This document shows, piece by piece, positions 4,389 through 8,542 of a stretch of DNA of 8,542 nucleotides. Source of the stretch: Euryarchaeota archaeon UBA501 (GTDB taxonomy: Archaea; Thermoplasmatota; Poseidoniia; Poseidoniales; Thalassarchaeaceae). Under the pieces are notes generated by a model. The model searched no databases. It was not told the DNA's origin and saw only the letters and a list, made by a program, of their open reading frames with translations. The position numbers were made by a program, and so were the translations under genes. The DNA lies in assembly GCA_002505685.1 (NCBI GenBank), contig DAVT01000025.1:1-8542 (forward strand). Direction: 5' to 3'. Each line of letters begins with the position of its first letter. Within the stretch, counting starts at the first letter, position 1.

Positions 4389-7334
4389 ATGACGTCTCGA
4401 CGAAGCCTCCTCGTACTGCTAATGACCACTCTAATGTTGACTGCCAGTTTGGCCGGTTGTTTGGGTGGAGATGACGGTGGTACTGAGCCAGAAAAGAGTA
4501 CTGATAATGGCGATTCAGCAACTGCTGATACAGATGGTGACGGTGTTATTGATATCCTAGATCAGTGCCCAAATGAGGTAGGTCCACTGGATTCAAATGA
4601 TCGCCCTGGTTGCCCGAATATCGTCTATGATGCCGATTCGGATGGCATCCCCGATGAAGACGACACCTGTCCCGACACTCCAGCTGATGAAGACAACGAC
4701 GACAATGGTTGTTCACAATCACAACTCGATGATGATAATGATGAAGTTGTAAATTCAGAAGACCAATGTCCGAATACTCTAGCAAACGAAGACGTCGATG
4801 CAAATGGTTGCAGCGCGAGGCAGCGAGATACAGATGGTGACGGCGTCTCCGATGCAGACGACGAATGTGATGGCGAAGATGACACAGTGGATGTGGATGC
4901 AGACAACATTCCTGATTGTATTGATTCGGAGGTCGATTCAGATGGGGATGGTGTAATGGATGACACAGATGAGTGTGAAAATACACCTGCTGGCATCGAA
5001 GTAGATGATGTCGGATGTGAAGAGGTTCCCGCTGAGGTCATCGAAGTAAAACTCGGTGTATTGACACCAAGAACTGGCGCGAATTCACATCTAGCAGAAG
5101 GACTTGAGAATGCGGCTCAATTGGCCATAGATGACATCAATTCCGCTCAGAATTCATACGATTTCTCACTTGTTTTCTTCGATACAGGCTCGTCAGGTTC
5201 ATCGGGTGGAAATGGAGTTTGGTCACTCATCGAAGGTGATCAAGTATCAGGGATCATTGGCGGTTCATCCATGCCGGTTATCAACGGCGCCTTTTCTCCA
5301 GTCGGAGGCGACCAGCAGGTCAAACCAATACAACATGAAATCCCGGTTATTACTCCATTTGTTTCCGATGGAGCCATGGAAGAAATTGTGGATGACGGCT
5401 TACTCTGGAGAGTTATTCCAAGTGAAGCTGATAGCGCCCACCCTGGGTCAATGTGGGCCAACGTCTACGAATTGAGCGGGGTCGCTATTGTTCACGTCGA
5501 CAATGGATTCGGTCGATCTTATGCTCGTATGTTTGCAGATGCCTACGGTGAAGAAAACATCTGTGGGACGTTCGCTTATCCTGCCAATCAGATTGTCTTT
5601 GACAAAGAGGCTGGAAGTTACCAAGGCCCATTCCATGGCGGATTGACAGTGGATGCCGGATGCCAAAACTTCGTCATTGCATCAAATTATGATTCCAACT
5701 CACAAACCGCCGCACTGATTGAGGAACTCAAGCAGAACATCTACGATGCTCGAATCGTAACTTCTCACCATGTGCCCGGCCCAAATGGGGCTGATGCTTT
5801 CTTTGAGAATGTCACAGATGAATCCCGCTTAGCGGGAATGGTCGGTGCAAAACCCATGGCTTGGGAATCTCCACTATTGGCTGGCTTGAACACCCAATAC
5901 ATGGATGCCTACGGAAGTGCGGCTCCAAGTCACGCAGCAGCATCCTATGATGCAGCAATGATTCTCGCTCAGGCAGCGATAATGGCCGGTTCAGCCACAG
6001 GTAGCGACATCAAGGCGACCATCCCCTCAGTAGGAACTGGTTATGCTGGAATGAGTGGAACCATCGATTTTGACGATTATGGGAACACTGCCGGAATGAT
6101 GTACGAATTGTTCCGCTTCGAAGTCGACGGTGGCGGTACCGAAACCAGTACACGCTACGAAGAGATGGGATTCTGGGGCCCTGCAGAGGGCATTTCAGCG
6201 AAATGTAGAGACAATGCGGATCCAATGTTGATTGGAATGCTCAGCCCCCAAACAGGTATTCATTCCCCGTATGCAACCGGTGAAGAAAACTCAGTCCAGT
6301 TAGGTGTAGAATTGCTCAATATCAATCAGCGAGGCCTTTGCTTTAGTTTGGTTGTGGAAGACACTGAATCGACTCAATCTGGTGCTGCCACTGCCATGCA
6401 GTCATTGGTTGACTCTGGAGTAATCGGTGTTATCGGTCCACATTCCACCGAAGAAGCGCTCGGAGCATTGCCAATTGCAGAATCAAATAAAATTCCAATG
6501 ATTACCTTTGGTGCGTTCTCAGATGAAGCGATGGAAGAGGCTTGGGACGGTTGTGGATTGGCCTGTACGCCCCAAGACTATGGGTACCTTTGGCGGGTGT
6601 CACCAGGAGTAGATCACCACGTCTCAGCATTGAACTCAATCATTCAATCGACCAATGTTGCGATTCTACACGATGATGGTAAGGATCACACGGCAATTGC
6701 CAACGGCCTTGCTTCGGAGTTGGGCTCACAGAATATCTGTTCGACCCAGTCTTTTGCTGAGGCGCAAACAGACTACAATTCTGAAGTATCGGCCCTGTCC
6801 AGTTGTAACACGGTAGTCATCCTTGCTGGTGTCACTGATGGTGCAGCAATTCTAGCTGAAATTTACGCTCAGCAACTTGATATCATTATGATCGGCGGGC
6901 ACGGATTGGGCGACATTGCGCTACTTTCTGCAGTGAGCGACACTGCGCATATGGAAGGCCTCACTGGCGTACGAATGGGGATTGACCACGATGTGGCGGA
7001 GTATGATCATGAACTGAAGTATGTGTACAACATGAACTACAACAGCGCCCTTCCATCTTATGCAGGTTGGGCTGGAGATGCCACTCTAATTCTGGGTACA
7101 GCGGTATCATTGTCCGATGTCAACAGTGACATCACCGGACAGCGTGTGAACGAAATGGGCATCCCATCTGCGGCGGATGATTATGCCGTTAGTTCTGGAG
7201 AAATCACCCTTAGTACATCAACCGGATTCACCAGTCATTCCAATATGGATGTCTACGAATGGGGAGCAGATGGCGAGTTTACCGAAATCGGTCGTTGGCG
7301 AGCAGATATCGGTCTCATCGTGTTTGAGAGTTAA
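4389..7334 (+). CDS. Lipoprotein with TSP3 stalk and two tandem periplasmic-binding (LivJ-like) domains
   Basis: The 981-residue product starts with a lipoprotein signal peptide: MTSRRSLL, a hydrophobic core and the lipobox LAGC (Cys24 lipidated). SRRSLL also fits a relaxed Tat motif. A Gly/Asp/Glu linker leads into thrombospondin type-3-like Ca-binding repeats (about 47-210; DTDGDG, DADSDG, DSDGDG and CP/DxC turns). Two type-1 periplasmic-binding domains of the branched-chain amino acid/receptor-ligand class follow at about 218-603 and 612-960. They share LTPRTG/LSPQTG, SDGAMEE/SDEAMEE, LLWRV/YLWRV and ENIC/QNIC. Each has a matching Cys pair (392/425 and 784/806) that may form a disulfide. 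The protein should sit outside the membrane and bind small solutes, perhaps amino acids (ligand not readable). No permease or ATPase gene is adjacent. The start is ATG 4389 (GTG 4386 possible); the open frame extends further upstream, but that part lacks a signal peptide and overlaps purM. It overlaps the convergent hydrolase gene by 20 bp. Confidence 0.9.
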   Translation: MTSRRSLLVLLMTTLMLTASLAGCLGGDDGGTEPEKSTDNGDSATADTDGDGVIDILDQCPNEVGPLDSNDRPGCPNIVYDADSDGIPDEDDTCPDTPADEDNDDNGCSQSQLDDDNDEVVNSEDQCPNTLANEDVDANGCSARQRDTDGDGVSDADDECDGEDDTVDVDADNIPDCIDSEVDSDGDGVMDDTDECENTPAGIEVDDVGCEEVPAEVIEVKLGVLTPRTGANSHLAEGLENAAQLAIDDINSAQNSYDFSLVFFDTGSSGSSGGNGVWSLIEGDQVSGIIGGSSMPVINGAFSPVGGDQQVKPIQHEIPVITPFVSDGAMEEIVDDGLLWRVIPSEADSAHPGSMWANVYELSGVAIVHVDNGFGRSYARMFADAYGEENICGTFAYPANQIVFDKEAGSYQGPFHGGLTVDAGCQNFVIASNYDSNSQTAALIEELKQNIYDARIVTSHHVPGPNGADAFFENVTDESRLAGMVGAKPMAWESPLLAGLNTQYMDAYGSAAPSHAAASYDAAMILAQAAIMAGSATGSDIKATIPSVGTGYAGMSGTIDFDDYGNTAGMMYELFRFEVDGGGTETSTRYEEMGFWGPAEGISAKCRDNADPMLIGMLSPQTGIHSPYATGEENSVQLGVELLNINQRGLCFSLVVEDTESTQSGAATAMQSLVDSGVIGVIGPHSTEEALGALPIAESNKIPMITFGAFSDEAMEEAWDGCGLACTPQDYGYLWRVSPGVDHHVSALNSIIQSTNVAILHDDGKDHTAIANGLASELGSQNICSTQSFAEAQTDYNSEVSALSSCNTVVILAGVTDGAAILAEIYAQQLDIIMIGGHGLGDIALLSAVSDTAHMEGLTGVRMGIDHDVAEYDHELKYVYNMNYNSALPSYAGWAGDATLILGTAVSLSDVNSDITGQRVNEMGIPSAADDYAVSSGEITLSTSTGFTSHSNMDVYEWGADGEFTEIGRWRADIGLIVFES
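4527..5018 (+). repeat. Thrombospondin type-3-like Asp-rich repeats (coding)
   Basis: Residues 47-210 of the lipoprotein contain about five to six copies of a D-x-D-x-D-G-(V/I)-x-D pattern, each followed by a D-x-C or Q-C-P turn and often by an NGC or GC. Clear copies begin at residues 47, 81, 114, 147 and 183; a weaker one is at 168. In TSP3 proteins such Asp residues bind Ca2+ and stiffen the chain, so this is probably a Ca-dependent stalk between the lipid anchor and the binding domains. At DNA level the copies share GATACAGATGGTGACGG-like stretches (near 4527 and 4827). Confidence 0.85.
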
Positions 7335-7935
7335 GATAGAGATTTGCAGCGGTCGCAAAGTACTGCTTTGAACCTTGCATTCGGTGACCATCTTCAAGTT
7401 CCATTAGTGCGATGACATGAGCATCAATATCTGCAATTTTTCGTGAACTTTCAATCGGTACAACATCGTCCTGAATCCCATGTAAGATGACCGTAGGATG
7501 ATTGAGTTTTGGCCAAGACATCTGGGTTGCAGTTTCCATGAAATCCCATCCCAATATCATCTCAAGCTCAAAGCCTCGGTAAAGATACGAATTAGAGGAT
7601 TCCCAGTGTTTCATTTCTTCCTCAGAAAGTCGATTATGCCACATCTCAGCCAAGCCAAAGGCCGGTGCAATGAGTAACAAACCAAATTCTGCATCCGGTC
7701 GCATCTGACTGGCATTGGCAGCAGCCAATCCTCCCATTGAAGAGCCGACTACGATGTCAAAATCATCAGCATCGATATGTTCCAATAACACACTTGTTTC
7801 TTGCTCAATATTCCAACCATTTGAAGACATAATCGGCGCGACAACCTCCCATCCGAGTTCTTCACGCATGTAGGTGGGTTTACCACCATCAGGTGCTCCC
7901 TCAAATCCGTGCGCAAATAGGACCCTCAACCTCAT
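7315..7935 (-). CDS. Small alpha/beta hydrolase, YqiA-like (UPF0227-type) esterase
   Basis: The 206-residue protein begins directly with the first beta strand and oxyanion-loop motif MRLRVLFAHGFEG (HGF at 9-11), as in YqiA/UPF0227 hydrolases. The nucleophile elbow is GSSMGG (Ser66). HGIQDDVVP (152-160) supplies the acid (Asp156 likely), and EDGHRM supplies the base (His184). The catalytic triad is therefore complete. A cap-like insert rich in Trp, Glu and Met lies at about 95-140. There is no signal peptide, so it is cytoplasmic; it probably hydrolyses an ester or thioester, but the substrate cannot be read from sequence. The ATG at 7935 follows GAGGG immediately and comes 23 nt after the stop of the PPC-domain gene, suggesting an operon. 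Its last 20 bp overlap the convergent lipoprotein gene. Confidence 0.85.
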   Translation of the reverse strand: MRLRVLFAHGFEGAPDGGKPTYMREELGWEVVAPIMSSNGWNIEQETSVLLEHIDADDFDIVVGSSMGGLAAANASQMRPDAEFGLLLIAPAFGLAEMWHNRLSEEEMKHWESSNSYLYRGFELEMILGWDFMETATQMSWPKLNHPTVILHGIQDDVVPIESSRKIADIDAHVIALMELEDGHRMQGSKQYFATAANLYLNSQTR

Positions 7936-7958
7936 CCCTCAAAGTTCAGTGGCTTGAA

Positions 7959-8369
7959 TTAACTTCCTGGAATTGAACATCGTGTCATCGGGACGCTGAC
8001 ATTCTTCTCAAGCACACGCATGTGAATTTCCCCAACGACATGAATTGTTGATGCGAAAAGATGTCCACCCTGGACCTTGTGATCATTGTCGGATAGAACC
8101 ACGTGGAGATGTGTAAATGGCTTTCCATCAAAAATCGAAACATTGCCTTGGAGGCTGAGTAATTCATGCGGGTCTTTCCGGACGATTCTCTGGTAGATAT
8201 TCTGATCATCGAGATATCCCAAATCCGTATCCTGAACCCGACCAATTCCACTGGTGATGGCAGCGCCAGAGATACCTTCTGACTCGCAAATCGATTGAAT
8301 CGACGTGTGAATCTCTTCACCTTTGTCGAGTCGCATGAAGATGTCACTTCCTGACCGTGTGTATTCCAT
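7959..8369 (-). CDS. PPC (DUF296) domain protein
   Basis: The 136-residue protein is a stand-alone PPC domain (plant and prokaryote conserved; DUF296), the domain joined to AT-hooks in plant AHL proteins but found alone in archaea and bacteria. Visible marks are LDKGEEI near the N-terminus, ITSGIGRV (38-45), the conserved THLHVVLSD (86-94), VQGGHLF (99-105) and IHVVGEI (109-115). His87, His89 and His103 are conserved polar positions that could form a metal or ligand site (inference). Archaeal members form trimers; their role is unsettled, with DNA-binding proposed, though no AT-hook is present here. The ATG at 8369 gives the normal length. A GGGTGT ends about 9 nt upstream and could act as a weak Shine-Dalgarno. 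It is the first gene of a pair with the downstream hydrolase. Confidence 0.9.
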   Translation of the reverse strand: MEYTRSGSDIFMRLDKGEEIHTSIQSICESEGISGAAITSGIGRVQDTDLGYLDDQNIYQRIVRKDPHELLSLQGNVSIFDGKPFTHLHVVLSDNDHKVQGGHLFASTIHVVGEIHMRVLEKNVSVPMTRCSIPGS

Positions 8370-8542
8370 GGTTCGGCGACACCCACGACCTAGAAAGGGA
8401 TTGCCACTAAAATGGTAGGAAATTCAATTGGAACCACCTCCATTGGAAATCAAAGTGCTCCTATTGGTATGTATCGTCTGCCCATTTTTCCACTGGAAAT
8501 TAGGGGGTGTTGCCCCTATCTTCCACTAAGTTAATGGGATGC
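8370..8542. other. Noncoding end of the window with repeated TTGGAA-type motifs
   Basis: No convincing coding frame was found in these 173 bp. They hold the upstream region of the PPC gene, with a possible TATA-like CTTTCTAG on the minus strand about 24 bp before its ATG. Three similar motifs occur: TTCAATTGGAA (8423-8433), CTCCATTGGAAAT (8438-8450) and TTTCCACTGGAAA (8487-8499). The last is a 13-bp palindrome with 6-bp arms, and the first two are 15 bp apart in phase. They may be operator half-sites for the PPC gene or for a gene to the right of the window. ATG triplets at 8534 and 8539 could begin such a gene but too little sequence is present to tell. Confidence 0.45.
8501..8518. other. 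Small hairpin TAGGGG...CCCCTA
   Basis: A 6-bp inverted repeat (TAGGGG at 8501-8506, CCCCTA at 8513-8518) encloses a GTGTTG loop. It follows directly after the palindromic TTTCCACTGGAAA. It has only a weak T/C-rich tail, so a terminator role is uncertain. It resembles the other G/C-run palindromes of this window in composition and in its intergenic position. Confidence 0.4.

Noticed and set aside
4546..4986. Minus-strand frame rich in His and Leu opposite the TSP3 repeats
   Set aside because: His-rich composition is simply the antisense image of repeated Asp codons (GAT/GAC); there is no ribosome binding site or family similarity.
8501..8522. Hairpin as an intrinsic transcription terminator
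   Set aside because: The stem is short and the following T-rich tail is poor; no gene is seen ending here.
8534..8542. ATG triplets at the right edge as the start of another gene
   Set aside because: Only a few bases remain, so no reading frame can be judged.

Overview
The window reads as a compact archaeal chromosome segment, most likely a marine euryarchaeon of the Poseidoniales (Marine Group II) type. Three things point to Archaea. A Trm1-family tRNA dimethyltransferase is encoded. TATA-like elements lie about 25 bp upstream of start codons, a layout typical of leaderless archaeal genes. A GAGGTGAT Shine-Dalgarno precedes a TTG start. The narrower placement rests on a lipoprotein with acidic thrombospondin type-3 repeats and on the mix of genes; it is an inference and was not tested by any search. 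No mobile element, CRISPR array, tRNA or rRNA gene was seen.

Layout, left to right. (1) 1-785, minus: the first 261 codons of an exported, very acidic protein with a signal peptide and a 52-residue tandem repeat; its C-terminus lies outside the window. (2) 786-904: a 119-bp divergent promoter region with a strong G/C-rich palindrome. (3) 905-1897, plus: moaA, the radical-SAM GTP 3',8-cyclase of molybdenum cofactor synthesis. (4) 1894-4269, minus: a purM-trm1 pair (purine synthesis, tRNA G26 dimethylation) in which trm1 starts 9 nt after the purM stop, in the same frame. (5) 4270-4388: a second 119-bp divergent region, again with a G/C-rich palindrome. (6) 4389-7334, plus: a 981-residue lipoprotein made of a lipobox, a Ca-binding-type TSP3 stalk and two tandem periplasmic-binding (LivJ-like) domains. 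(7) 7315-8369, minus: a PPC/DUF296 gene followed 23 nt later by a small YqiA-like alpha/beta hydrolase gene. (8) 8370-8542: noncoding DNA with repeated TTGGAA-type motifs and a small hairpin.

The genes do not form one pathway. moaA, purM and trm1 are housekeeping genes packed tightly, with convergent ends overlapping by 4 bp (moaA/trm1) and 20 bp (lipoprotein/hydrolase). The two exported proteins are the least conventional parts. The duplicated solute-binding lipoprotein has no transporter permease or ATPase beside it, and the repeat-bearing acidic protein belongs to no family recognised here. No complete new multi-gene system is evident. The best leads are these two exported proteins and the recurring intergenic palindromes.
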